Positions 32,160 through 40,390 of a stretch of 64,000 nt of DNA are shown in pieces. The notes beneath the pieces were generated by a model. That model had not been told where the DNA came from and made no database searches. It was given only the letters and a program-made list of their open reading frames with translations. A program made the position numbers and the translations under genes. The stretch is taken from positions 1,240,001-1,304,000 of the forward strand of contig NZ_CP094528.1 in NCBI RefSeq assembly GCF_022811705.1, given 5' to 3'. Every line of letters starts with the position of its first letter. Within the stretch, counting starts at the first letter, position 1. The DNA is from Agromyces larvae. GTDB taxonomy: Bacteria > Actinomycetota > Actinomycetes > Actinomycetales > Microbacteriaceae.

Positions 32160-33179
32160 TCAGGCCTGGCAGTAGGGGCACCAGTAGAGCTTGCGGGCGC
32201 CCATCTCTTCGAGCGCGATGTTCGTGCCGCACACCCGGCACGGCAGCCCCTCGCGCTTGTACACCCAGTGCCGGTCGGCGCGGTTCGCCATCGCGGCGCG
32301 CCAGGCGTCGGGGTCGAGGTCGTCCATCGTCATCATCTGGCCCGTCTCGACGCCGATGCGCAGCAGCTTCGCCCAGTCGCGCCAGAGGTGCCGCACGTGC
32401 TCCTCGGGCACGTCGCGGCCCGGCGTGTGCGGGTTCTGGCGCGCGCGGAACAGCAGTTCGGCCCGGTACACGTTGCCGATCCCGGCGACGACGTTCTGGT
32501 CCATGAGCAGCAGTCCGATGGGCACGCCGCGCCGTCGCACGGCCGCGGTGAAGCGGTCTTCGGCGGCGTCGCCGTCGTCGAGCAGCGGGTCGGGGCCGAG
32601 CTTCGCGACGACCTGCTCGACCTGCGCGGGGTCGAGCACCTCGCACGCGGTCGGCCCGCGCAGGTCGGCGCACACCGTCTCGGTCAGCAGGCGCACCCGC
32701 ACCTGGCCGACGGGCTCGGGCGGGAACGACTCGAGGCCGCCGCCCTCCTTCTCGGACTCCGACATGCGCAGCCGGGTGCGCCGCGGTGCGCCGATCGAGG
32801 TGACCGAGTTCTCCCCGGCCGCGTCGAACACCCGGGACTCGGATGCCACGGCGTCGGGGTTCGGACCGTCGACGAACGTGCCGCGCTGGTTGGTCTGGCC
32901 CATGCGCCCGTTCGCGGACGCGATCGTGGCGTCCAGCAGGATGTCGCCCGCGAAGTCCCACGCGCCGTAGATGCCGAGGTGCACGCGCAGCCACACGTCG
33001 CCCTCGAACCCGAGGAACATCTGCTTGCCCACGGCGCGGGCCTGGGTCATCCGCCGCCCGTCGAGCTCGGCCGCACCGGCCGCGAACCGGCCCTGCGGGC
33101 TCGACGCGTGCACGACGTGCCCGACGAAGTTGCGCTCGAACTGCCGGGCGATGCGGTGGACGGAGTGGCCCTCGGGCAC
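32160..33179 (-). CDS. Fpg/Nei family DNA glycosylase
   Basis: A 339-aa base-excision-repair enzyme starting at GTG so that Pro2-Glu3 (PEGHSVHR) form the catalytic N-terminus. The helix-two-turn-helix is at DQNVVAGIGNVYRAELLFRA and a C-terminal zinc finger has CRVCG and CPYC. PEGHSVHRIA is the Nei2/Nei1 type of actinobacteria, which removes oxidised pyrimidines. It is longer than usual owing to an acidic/Lys insertion near residue 155 (RLRMSESEKEGGGLESF). It starts 3 bp from the rpiB stop, in an apparent operon. Confidence 0.92.
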   Translation of the reverse strand: MPEGHSVHRIARQFERNFVGHVVHASSPQGRFAAGAAELDGRRMTQARAVGKQMFLGFEGDVWLRVHLGIYGAWDFAGDILLDATIASANGRMGQTNQRGTFVDGPNPDAVASESRVFDAAGENSVTSIGAPRRTRLRMSESEKEGGGLESFPPEPVGQVRVRLLTETVCADLRGPTACEVLDPAQVEQVVAKLGPDPLLDDGDAAEDRFTAAVRRRGVPIGLLLMDQNVVAGIGNVYRAELLFRARQNPHTPGRDVPEEHVRHLWRDWAKLLRIGVETGQMMTMDDLDPDAWRAAMANRADRHWVYKREGLPCRVCGTNIALEEMGARKLYWCPYCQA

Positions 33180-33181
33180 GA

Positions 33182-33688
33182 CTACTCCGCGTCGGGGGCG
33201 ACGACGTCGACGCCCTTGCCCGCGATGTCGCCGGTCTGCTCGTACTCGGCGAGCTGGGCGATGCGGCGCACGTGCCGCTCGTCGCCCGAGAACGGCTCGG
33301 CGATGAACGCGTCGATGTAGCGGATCGCCTCTTCGACGGTGTGCTGGCGCGCACCGATCGAGATGACGTTCGCGTCGTTGTGCTGGCGGGCGAGGATCGC
33401 GGTGTCCATGCTCCACACCAGGGCGGCCCGGATGCCACGCACCTTGTTGGCCGCGATCTGCTCGCCGTTGCCGGACCCGCCGAACACCACGCCCAGCGCG
33501 CGCACGCCCGCGGCCTGATCGCGCGCGACCGCGTGCGCCGCGTTGATGCAGAACGCCGGGTAGTCGTCGAGCGGGTCGTACTCGGCGGGGCCGTGGTCGA
33601 CGACCTCGTGACCGCCGTTGGTCAGATGGTCGACGAGCGTGCGGCTGAACTCGAGGCCGGCGTGGTCGGTCGCGATGTGGATGCGCAT
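33182..33688 (-). CDS. rpiB: ribose-5-phosphate isomerase B
   Basis: A 168-aa RpiB/LacAB-family isomerase: HIATDHAGLEF (phosphate-binding His and Asp), DYPAFC, GVVFGGSGNGEQIAANKVRGIRAALV (active-site loop with the GSGNG motif), NVISIGARQHT. It interconverts ribose- and ribulose-5-phosphate in the pentose phosphate pathway. The catalytic position that is Cys in E. coli lies near the CINAAHAV segment or is replaced by Glu of SGNGE as in mycobacteria. A -10 hexamer 6 nt upstream of the ATG indicates a leaderless mRNA. Confidence 0.93.
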   Translation of the reverse strand: MRIHIATDHAGLEFSRTLVDHLTNGGHEVVDHGPAEYDPLDDYPAFCINAAHAVARDQAAGVRALGVVFGGSGNGEQIAANKVRGIRAALVWSMDTAILARQHNDANVISIGARQHTVEEAIRYIDAFIAEPFSGDERHVRRIAQLAEYEQTGDIAGKGVDVVAPDAE

Positions 33689-33694
33689 GCACCA

Positions 33695-33700
33695 AGTCTA
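33695..33700 (-). promoter_or_regulatory. -10 element of leaderless rpiB
   Basis: TAGACT on the minus strand, 6 nt before the ATG at 33688; no ribosome site is present. Confidence 0.6.
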
Positions 33701-33735
33701 GGGACGCGACAGGTGCCCCGAATGCACCCCTGGCT

Positions 33736-33741
33736 TAGGCT
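33736..33741 (+). promoter_or_regulatory. -10 element of the first aminopeptidase N gene
   Basis: TAGGCT, back to back with the rpiB promoter 35 bp away. A start near 33748 would give a leader of about 60 nt containing the GGAG ribosome site. Confidence 0.5.
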
Positions 33742-33807
33742 GGTTCGCGGTGCGTGCGGCCAGAAGCCGCAGCCCCGATGCATCCGATCGAATCGACTGG
33801 AGACCCC

Positions 33808-36372
33808 GTGCCCGGAGACAATCTCACCCGCTCAGAAGCCGAGGAGCGCGCCGCCCTCGTCACCGTCCACGACTACGACGTCGTGCTCGATGTGACGACG
33901 GGCCCCGACGTGTTCCGGTCGACGACGACCGTGCGCTTCGCCGCGACGGCGGGTGCCTCGACCTTCATCGACGCCATCACGGCCGCCGTGCACTCGGTGA
34001 CCCTGAACGGCGTCGCGCTCGACCCCGCCGAGGTCAGCGACGGCGTGCGCATCGCGCTGCCGAACCTGCAGGACGAGAACGTGCTCGTCGTCGACGCCGA
34101 CGGCCGGTACATGCACACGGGCGAAGGCCTGCACCGCTTCGAGGACCCGTCCGACGGCGAGGTCTACCTCTACACGCAGTTCGAGGTGCCCGACTCGCGC
34201 CGCATGTTCGCGGTGTTCGAGCAGCCCGATCTGAAGGCCGCGTTCCGGTTCACCGTGACCGCGCCCGCGCACTGGCAGGTCGTCTCGAACCAGCCGACGC
34301 CCGAGCCGGTCGCCGCGGGCGCCTCGGCCGACGGACAGGAGCGCGCGACCTGGGCGTTCGGCCCCACCCCGCGGATCTCGAGCTACATCACCGCGCTCAT
34401 CGCCGGGCCCTACGATGTCGTGCGCGACGAGCTCACCAGCTCCGACGGGCGGGTCATCCCGCTCGGCGTGTTCAGCCGCAAGAGCCTCTCGCAGTACCTC
34501 GACGCCGACTACATCTTCGAGAAGACCAAGCAGGGCTTCGAGTACTTCGAGCGCAAGTTCGGCGTCGCCTACCCGTTCGACAAGTACGACCAGCTCTTCG
34601 TGCCCGAGTACAACGCCGGCGCGATGGAGAACGCGGGCGCCGTCACCTTCACCGAGGTGTACGTGTTCCGCTCGAAGGTGACCGACGCGATCAAGGAGCG
34701 CCGCGTCGTCACGATCCTGCACGAGCTCGCCCACATGTGGTTCGGCGACCTCGTCACCATGAAGTGGTGGAACGACCTGTGGCTGAACGAGTCGTTCGCC
34801 GAGTGGGCGTCGACCATCGCCACCGCCGAGGCCACCGAGTGGGTGAACGCGTGGACGACGTTCAACTCGATGGAGAAGACCTGGGCGTACCGTCAAGACC
34901 AGCTGCCGTCGACGCACCCCATCTCGGCGACGATCAACGACCTCGAGGACGTGCTCGTCAACTTCGACGGCATCACCTACGCCAAGGGCGGCTCGGTGCT
35001 GAAGCAGCTGGCGGCGTGGGTCGGCGTGGACGCGTTCTTCACGGGCGTGGGCGCGTACTTCCGCAAGCACGCGTGGGGCAACACCACGCTCGCCGACCTG
35101 CTCGCCGAGCTCGAGGTCGCCAGCGGCCGCGACCTGTCGGGCTGGTCGGATGTCTGGCTCGAGACCGCGGGCGTGAACACCCTGCGCCCCGAGCTCGAGA
35201 CCGACGAGACCGGCACGATCACCTCGTTCGCGGTGCTGCAGTCGGCGCCCGCCGACTACCCGACGATCCGCCCGCACCGGCTCGCGATCGGCTTCTACCA
35301 GCTGCGCGACGGCAAGCTGGTGCGCGAGCACCGCGTCGAGCTCGACGTCGACGGCGAGCGCACCGACGTCGCCGAGCTCGTCGGCCTCGCCCGCCCCGAC
35401 CTGATCCTCGTGAACGACGACGACCTCGCCTACGCGAAGATCCGCCTCGACGAGGCATCCCAGCAGGTCGCCATCGCGAACCTGTCGGCCATCGAGGACC
35501 CGCTGGCGCGCGCGCTGGTCTGGAGCAGCGTGTGGGACGCGACCCGCGACGGCGAGACCCCGGCGAGCGACTGGCTCGACCTGGTGCTCGGCAACATCGC
35601 GAGCGAGACCGAGTCGACGACGCTGCGCATCGTGCTCGCGAACGCGATCCTGGCCGCGAGCTCGTACGTGGCGCCGGCCGAGCGCGCCGCGTCGCGCCGT
35701 CGGCTCGCCGACGGCTTCTGGGCGCTCGCGCAGGCCGCCGCAGCCGGCAGCGACGCCCAGTTCCAGTTCGTGAAGTCGTTCGCCGCGATCGCCGAGGCCG
35801 GCACGAACGTCGACGCGCTCGCGGGCCTCGCCGACGGCTCGATCGCGCTCGACGGGCTCGAGATCGACACCGACCTCGGGTGGGAGCTGCTGCGCGCCCT
35901 GGTCGCGGCCGGTCGCGCCGGCGACGCCGAGATCGACGCGCGCCTCGCCGACGACAACACCGCGACCGGTCGCGAAGCGGCCGCGCACGCCCGTGCCGCC
36001 ATCCCGACCGCCGCAGCGAAGGAGCGCGCCTGGGCGTCGCTCGTCGACAGCGACACCGCGAGCAACTCGGTGGTGCGCGAGACCGCGGCCGGGTTCCTGC
36101 GCGCCGACGACACCGCACTGCTGGCACCGTTCGTCGACCGCTACTTCGGCGTCATCGAGCGGATCTGGGAGGAGCGCAGCTACGCGATCGCGGAGAAGAT
36201 CGTCGACCTGCTCTACCCCGCGCCCCTCGCGAACGCCGACCTGGCCGCCGCGAGCCGCGCCTGGCTCGACGCGCACGCCGAGGCCGCACCCGCGCTGCGC
36301 CGCCTGATCGTCGAGCACCTCGCCGGCGTCGAGCGCGCGCTCACCGCGCAGGAGCGTGACGCGCAGGCCTGA
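33808..36372 (+). CDS. pepN: aminopeptidase N (M1 family), copy 1
   Basis: An 854-aa zinc metallopeptidase. The substrate-N-terminus-binding GAMEN motif is in NAGAMENAG; the zinc site is HELAHMWFGDLVTMKWWNDLWLNESFAEW (cited in parts HELAH and NESFAEW); the catalytic Tyr region is near TYAKGGSVLKQL. A C-terminal ERAP1-like helical domain (about 520-850) completes the ClpN/PepN actinobacterial type. It is cytoplasmic and trims peptides, probably finishing products of Clp and other proteases. The GTG at 33808 with GGAG 6 nt upstream is the best start; in-frame GTG at 33754 gives a longer, less conserved lead. It is paralogous to 40391-43141. Confidence 0.93.
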   Translation: MPGDNLTRSEAEERAALVTVHDYDVVLDVTTGPDVFRSTTTVRFAATAGASTFIDAITAAVHSVTLNGVALDPAEVSDGVRIALPNLQDENVLVVDADGRYMHTGEGLHRFEDPSDGEVYLYTQFEVPDSRRMFAVFEQPDLKAAFRFTVTAPAHWQVVSNQPTPEPVAAGASADGQERATWAFGPTPRISSYITALIAGPYDVVRDELTSSDGRVIPLGVFSRKSLSQYLDADYIFEKTKQGFEYFERKFGVAYPFDKYDQLFVPEYNAGAMENAGAVTFTEVYVFRSKVTDAIKERRVVTILHELAHMWFGDLVTMKWWNDLWLNESFAEWASTIATAEATEWVNAWTTFNSMEKTWAYRQDQLPSTHPISATINDLEDVLVNFDGITYAKGGSVLKQLAAWVGVDAFFTGVGAYFRKHAWGNTTLADLLAELEVASGRDLSGWSDVWLETAGVNTLRPELETDETGTITSFAVLQSAPADYPTIRPHRLAIGFYQLRDGKLVREHRVELDVDGERTDVAELVGLARPDLILVNDDDLAYAKIRLDEASQQVAIANLSAIEDPLARALVWSSVWDATRDGETPASDWLDLVLGNIASETESTTLRIVLANAILAASSYVAPAERAASRRRLADGFWALAQAAAAGSDAQFQFVKSFAAIAEAGTNVDALAGLADGSIALDGLEIDTDLGWELLRALVAAGRAGDAEIDARLADDNTATGREAAAHARAAIPTAAAKERAWASLVDSDTASNSVVRETAAGFLRADDTALLAPFVDRYFGVIERIWEERSYAIAEKIVDLLYPAPLANADLAAASRAWLDAHAEAAPALRRLIVEHLAGVERALTAQERDAQA

Positions 36373-36393
36373 CCGCATCTGCGACGTCGGCCT

Positions 36394-36440
36394 CGGGGCG
36401 CCGGCGGAGTGGTACCTCGGTACCACCCGCCGGCGCCCCG
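36394..36440 (+). terminator. long hairpin after pepN copy 1
   Basis: A stem of about 22 bp with one bulged A (CGGGGCGCCGGCGG-A-GTGGTACC and complement) and a 2-nt loop, 22 bp past the stop. It is the strongest hairpin in the window and insulates the downstream ABC/two-component cassette. Confidence 0.8.
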
Positions 36441-36480
36441 AACCGTCCTCACGGCCGATGTGCCGGCCGTCGCCGCTGCG

Positions 36481-36486
36481 TAGCGT
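36481..36486 (+). promoter_or_regulatory. -10 element of the leaderless ABC ATPase gene
   Basis: TAGCGT lies 7 nt before the ATG at 36494, with no ribosome site. Confidence 0.6.
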
Positions 36487-36493
36487 CGACGAC

Positions 36494-37405
36494 ATGATCA
36501 CCGCCACCGGGCTGTCCAAGCGCTACGGCGCCAAGACGGCCGTCAACGACATCACCTTCACCGTGCGACCGGGCGTCGTCACGGGATTCCTCGGGCCGAA
36601 CGGCGCCGGCAAGTCGACCACGATGCGCATGATCGTCGGCCTCGACCGCCCGAGCGCCGGCGCCGTGACCGTCAACGGCAAGCCGTACGCCGAGCACCGC
36701 GCACCGCTCCACGAGGTGGGCGCGCTGCTCGACGCGAAGGCCGTGCACACCGGTCGCACCGCCGAGAACCACCTGCTCGCGATGGCCGCGACCCACGGCA
36801 TCGGCCGCAGCCGAGTCCGCGAGGTCATCGAGCTCACGGGACTCGAATCGGTTGCACGCAAGCGCGTCGGCGGATTCTCGCTCGGCATGGGCCAACGGCT
36901 CGGCATCGCGGCCGCCCTGCTCGGCGACCCGGCCACCGTCATCCTCGACGAACCCGTCAACGGGCTCGACCCCGAGGGCGTCCTCTGGGTGCGCCAGCTC
37001 GTCCGCCATCTCGCGTCCGAGGGGCGGACGGTGTTCCTCTCATCGCACCTGATGAGCGAGATGGCCCAGACCGCCGACCACATCGTCGTGCTCGGGCGCG
37101 GCGAGATCATCGCCGACGCACCGGTCGCGGACATCATCGAGGCGGGCACCCGCCGTCGGGTCCGGGTGCGGTCGCCGCACGCCTCGCAGCTGGCCGACCT
37201 GCTCGCCGCGCCCGACGTCGCGGTGCTCCGCGCCGAGGCCGGCGTGCTCGACGTGACGGGGGTCGAGGCATCCGTCATCGGCGACCTCGCCGCGCAGCAC
37301 GCGCTCGCACTGCACGAACTCACCCCGCAGCACGCGTCGCTCGAGGAGGCCTACCTGGCCCTCACGTCCGACGTCGTCGAATACCGTACGGAGGCACTCC
37401 GATGA
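36494..37405 (+). CDS. ABC transporter ATP-binding protein (exporter type)
   Basis: A 303-aa ATPase. Walker A is GPNGAGKST (about 35-43), the signature is FSLGMGQRLGI (a SGGQ variant typical of bacteriocin/antibiotic exporters), Walker B is TVILDEPVNGLDPEG and the H-loop is LSSHLMSE. The C-terminal 80 residues form the small regulatory domain of the DrrA/BcrA group. It pairs with the six-helix permease encoded next (ATGA overlap) and is followed by a two-component system, the usual arrangement for drug or envelope-stress exporters. Confidence 0.93.
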   Translation: MITATGLSKRYGAKTAVNDITFTVRPGVVTGFLGPNGAGKSTTMRMIVGLDRPSAGAVTVNGKPYAEHRAPLHEVGALLDAKAVHTGRTAENHLLAMAATHGIGRSRVREVIELTGLESVARKRVGGFSLGMGQRLGIAAALLGDPATVILDEPVNGLDPEGVLWVRQLVRHLASEGRTVFLSSHLMSEMAQTADHIVVLGRGEIIADAPVADIIEAGTRRRVRVRSPHASQLADLLAAPDVAVLRAEAGVLDVTGVEASVIGDLAAQHALALHELTPQHASLEEAYLALTSDVVEYRTEALR

Positions 37406-38265
37406 CCGCCATCACCACCGAACCGACCGGCCGCCCCGCGCAGCGACCCGCACCGCGCACCTCGCTCGGCTTCGGCGGCGTGCTGCGCTCGGAGTGGATC
37501 AAGCTCCGCAGCCTCCGCTCGACCGTCTGGTCGTACCTCGTGGTCATCGTCGTCGCCGTCGGCATCGCGGTCATCATGGCGTTCAGCATGCGCGACGGCG
37601 TGGTGGCGGGCGATCTCAGCGCGCTGCCCGCCGCCGACCAGACCCGGGCCGTGCTGCAGGCGTCGATGGTCGGCATCTACCTCGGCCAGCTCGTCGTCGG
37701 CGTGCTCGGCGTGCTCGCGATCAGCGGCGAGTACACGACCGGCATGATCCGGTCGACGCTCGCCGCGGTGCCCCGCCGGTTCGCAGCGCTCTGGGCGAAG
37801 GCCGCGGTGCTGTTCGTCGCGACGTTCGTCGTGGGCGTCGTCGCGCTCGGCGCGGCGTTCGCCGCGGCATCGATCGTGCTCGGATCGGGCGGCGTGTCGG
37901 CCGACCTCGCCGACCCCGGTGTCGTCCTCACCGTGCTGGGCGGCGCCCTCTACCTCGCACTCGTCGCGGTGTTCGCCCTCGGCGTCGGCACGATGCTGCG
38001 TTCGAGCGCGGGCGGCATCGCGGTCGTGCTCGGGATCATGATGCTCCTGCCGACCGTGCTGCAGCTCATTCCCGCGCAGTGGGCGCAGGACCTCCTGCCC
38101 TACCTGCTGTCGACCGCGGGCTTCGCGATCTTCAACGGGTCGCTGAACGAGCCGGCCGCCGCCGCGACCGATCCCGACGCGTGGCAGGGGCTGGCCATCG
38201 TGCTCGGCTGGGTGGCGGCGTCCCTCGCCGGCGGCGCAACACTGTTGAAGCGGCGCGACGCGTAG
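37402..38265 (+). CDS. ABC transporter permease (ABC-2 type)
   Basis: A 287-aa membrane protein with six predicted helices: about 46-64, 95-115, 130-155, 170-190, 200-225 and 262-280. The N-terminal SEWIKLRSLRSTVW motif and SGEYTTGMIRSTLAAVPRR loop are hallmarks of actinobacterial ABC-2 permeases paired with BcrA-like ATPases. It overlaps the ATPase gene by ATGA. Substrate is unknown. The stop codon TAG forms part of the -10 box of the kinase gene downstream. Confidence 0.92.
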   Translation: MTAITTEPTGRPAQRPAPRTSLGFGGVLRSEWIKLRSLRSTVWSYLVVIVVAVGIAVIMAFSMRDGVVAGDLSALPAADQTRAVLQASMVGIYLGQLVVGVLGVLAISGEYTTGMIRSTLAAVPRRFAALWAKAAVLFVATFVVGVVALGAAFAAASIVLGSGGVSADLADPGVVLTVLGGALYLALVAVFALGVGTMLRSSAGGIAVVLGIMMLLPTVLQLIPAQWAQDLLPYLLSTAGFAIFNGSLNEPAAAATDPDAWQGLAIVLGWVAASLAGGATLLKRRDA

Positions 38266-38268
38266 CAT
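38263..38268 (+). promoter_or_regulatory. -10 element of the leaderless histidine kinase gene
   Basis: TAGCAT begins at the permease stop codon and lies 7 nt before the ATG at 38276, so kinase and regulator can be transcribed apart from the transporter. Confidence 0.55.
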
Positions 38269-38275
38269 CCACTCC

Positions 38276-39610
38276 ATGGCGAACGCCGATCCGGCGCACG
38301 GCGCACGCTCCCCCGACCTGCCCGAGACGGCGGTCGGGGGAGCACTGCGTCTGCCGAAGCCGCCCGGCTTCATCCGCAGGTTCTGGGCGAGGCATCCGCG
38401 GCTCGTGGACGCCCTGGTCGCGGCCGTCTACGTGCTGCCCACCGTGACCGTCGCCACCGTCAGTGCAGCCGGCGCCACCCCGGTGACGCCCCCCGCGTGG
38501 ACGAGCGTCGTGCACGCGGCGGGCATCCTCGCCGCGGGTGTCTGCCTGCTGCTCTTCCGGCGCACGCGACCGTGGCTCGTGCTCGTGGTCGCCTGGGCGG
38601 TGTGCCTGGCCGTCGCGGTGACCGGCTCGGTCGAGGCGCTGCCCGTGCTGCTCGCCCTGTACGGGCTCGGCGTCTACCGCTCGACGAGGGCGGCCTGGAT
38701 CGGGTTCGCCGGGTCGGTCGCGGTCTCGGTCGCGGCGACCTGCCTCGCCGTGTGGCTCGAGTTCGTCCAGGCGATCCCCGACGGGCTGATCGACCGCGAC
38801 GGACCGCCCGCGATGACCTCGCAGGCGGTCGTCGGAACGCTGATCGCGACCCTCATCGGCGTGACCGTCGGCAACCGTCGCCGCTACCTCGACGCGCTCA
38901 TCGCCCGAGCGCACGACCTCGCGCGCGAACGCGACCAGCAGGCCCGCCTGGCCGCCGCGGCCGAACGCGCGCGCATCGCCCGCGAGATGCACGACATCGT
39001 CTCGCACGGGCTCACCGTCATGATCACGCTCGCCGACGGGTCCGCCGCGACCGCCGTCCGCGACCCCGAGCAGGCCGCCGCCGGGATGCGCATCGTCGCC
39101 GAGACCGGTCGCGACGCGCTCGGCGACATGCGTCGCATGCTGGGGGTGCTCACCGGTCCGGATGCTCCGGCCGAGCGTCACCCGCAGCCCGATGCCGGCG
39201 GACTCCCCGAACTCGTCGACGGGTTCCGCGACGCCGGCCTTCCGGTGCGGCTGACGACCTCGGGGGTCGCACCCCACGACTCGGCGTTCGGGCTCACGGT
39301 GTACCGCATCGTGCAGGAGGGGCTCACGAACGTGCTGCGCCACGCGTCCGGCGCCTCCCGGGTCGACGTGACGGTGGCCGCCCACGACGGCATCGTCGAC
39401 GTCCTCGTCGAGGATGACGCGCCCGCCGCCCGCGACGTGCCCGCCACGACGGGCGCGGGCCGCGGGCTCGCGGGCGTCCGCGAGCGCGTCGCGCTCTACG
39501 GCGGTACCGTCGAGGCCGGGCCCGGACCGCGCACCGGGTGGCGCCTGCACGCGACGCTGCGGGCCGACGGTCGCGCCGGCGTGCGCGAGGAAGCAGGTGG
39601 AGACGCATGA
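38276..39610 (+). CDS. sensor histidine kinase (HisKA_3/DesK-like)
   Basis: A 444-aa kinase with five or six membrane helices between residues about 45 and 200 (DALVAAVYVLPTVTVATVSA, AAGILAAGVCLLL, WLVLVVAWAVCLAVAV, SQAVVGTLIATLIGVTVG). The phosphoacceptor His is in ERARIAREMHDIVSHGLTVM and the ATPase boxes are QEGLTNVLRHASG and GAGRGLAGVRERVALYGG. The membrane domain has no large external loop, as in intramembrane-sensing kinases that monitor an ABC exporter. It overlaps the response regulator by ATGA. Confidence 0.92.
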   Translation: MANADPAHGARSPDLPETAVGGALRLPKPPGFIRRFWARHPRLVDALVAAVYVLPTVTVATVSAAGATPVTPPAWTSVVHAAGILAAGVCLLLFRRTRPWLVLVVAWAVCLAVAVTGSVEALPVLLALYGLGVYRSTRAAWIGFAGSVAVSVAATCLAVWLEFVQAIPDGLIDRDGPPAMTSQAVVGTLIATLIGVTVGNRRRYLDALIARAHDLARERDQQARLAAAAERARIAREMHDIVSHGLTVMITLADGSAATAVRDPEQAAAGMRIVAETGRDALGDMRRMLGVLTGPDAPAERHPQPDAGGLPELVDGFRDAGLPVRLTTSGVAPHDSAFGLTVYRIVQEGLTNVLRHASGASRVDVTVAAHDGIVDVLVEDDAPAARDVPATTGAGRGLAGVRERVALYGGTVEAGPGPRTGWRLHATLRADGRAGVREEAGGDA

Positions 39611-40356
39611 GCGGAATCCGGGTGGGCCTCGTCGACGACCAGGCGCTGGTGCGCACCGGGTTCCGGCTCGTGCTCTCGGCCGAGCCCGGCATCGAGGTGG
39701 TGGGCGAAGCCGCGGACGGCGCTCAGGCGATCGAGCTCGTGCGCACCGTATCCCCCGACGTGCTGCTCATGGACGTGCGCATGCCGGACATGGACGGCAT
39801 CGAGGCGACCGCCGCGATCGCCCGCCGACCCGGCGCCCCGCACATCCTCGTGCTCACGACGTTCGACCTCGACGAGTACGCGTTCGCCGCGATCCGCGCC
39901 GGTGCCAGCGGGTTCCTGCTGAAGGATGTGCGACCCGACGAGCTCGTCGCGGCGATCCGCACGGTGCACGCGGGCGAGGCCGCGCTCTCGCCGCGGGTCA
40001 CGCGGCGGATGCTCGAGCTGTTCGCCGACCGGTTGCCCGCGCCGCAACCGCACGGCGGGGCGGCCCGCGATGCACGCGGGGCCGCCGGAGCCGACGCCGG
40101 CGGGGCATCCGTGATCGCCGCGCTCACGCCCCGCGAGCGCGAGATCCTCGTCGCGATCGGCGAGGGCCTGAACAACACCGAGCTGGCCGAGCGATTCTTC
40201 CTCTCCGAGTCGACGGTCAAGACGCACGTCGGCCGGCTGCTGCAGAAGCTCGACGCGCGCGACCGGGTTCGGCTCGTGATCATCGCGTACGAGCACGGCC
40301 TGCTTCCCGCAGACGCCGGCGGCAGCGCATCCGGAACGCCCGCGACCGGCGACTAG
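39607..40356 (+). CDS. NarL/LuxR-family response regulator
   Basis: A 249-aa regulator. The receiver is intact: Asp-Asp pair (GLVDDQALV), phosphoacceptor in LLMDVRMPDMDG, Thr in VLTTFDLDEY, Lys in GFLLKDVRP. A longer than usual Ala/Gly linker (about 145-175) precedes the LuxR HTH (LTPREREILVAIGEGLNNTEL, TVKTHVGRLLQKL). It overlaps the kinase gene by ATGA and likely controls the adjacent ABC exporter. The stop TAG is part of the promoter of the next gene. Confidence 0.94.
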   Translation: MSGIRVGLVDDQALVRTGFRLVLSAEPGIEVVGEAADGAQAIELVRTVSPDVLLMDVRMPDMDGIEATAAIARRPGAPHILVLTTFDLDEYAFAAIRAGASGFLLKDVRPDELVAAIRTVHAGEAALSPRVTRRMLELFADRLPAPQPHGGAARDARGAAGADAGGASVIAALTPREREILVAIGEGLNNTELAERFFLSESTVKTHVGRLLQKLDARDRVRLVIIAYEHGLLPADAGGSASGTPATGD

Positions 40357-40359
40357 GCT
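40354..40359 (+). promoter_or_regulatory. -10 element of the second aminopeptidase gene
   Basis: TAGGCT overlaps the regulator's stop codon. A short leader of about 25 nt would follow, containing a GGAAGGA ribosome site before the ATG at 40391. Confidence 0.5.
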
Positions 40360-40390
40360 GGCCGGGCGAACGCGACACGGAAGGACGCCC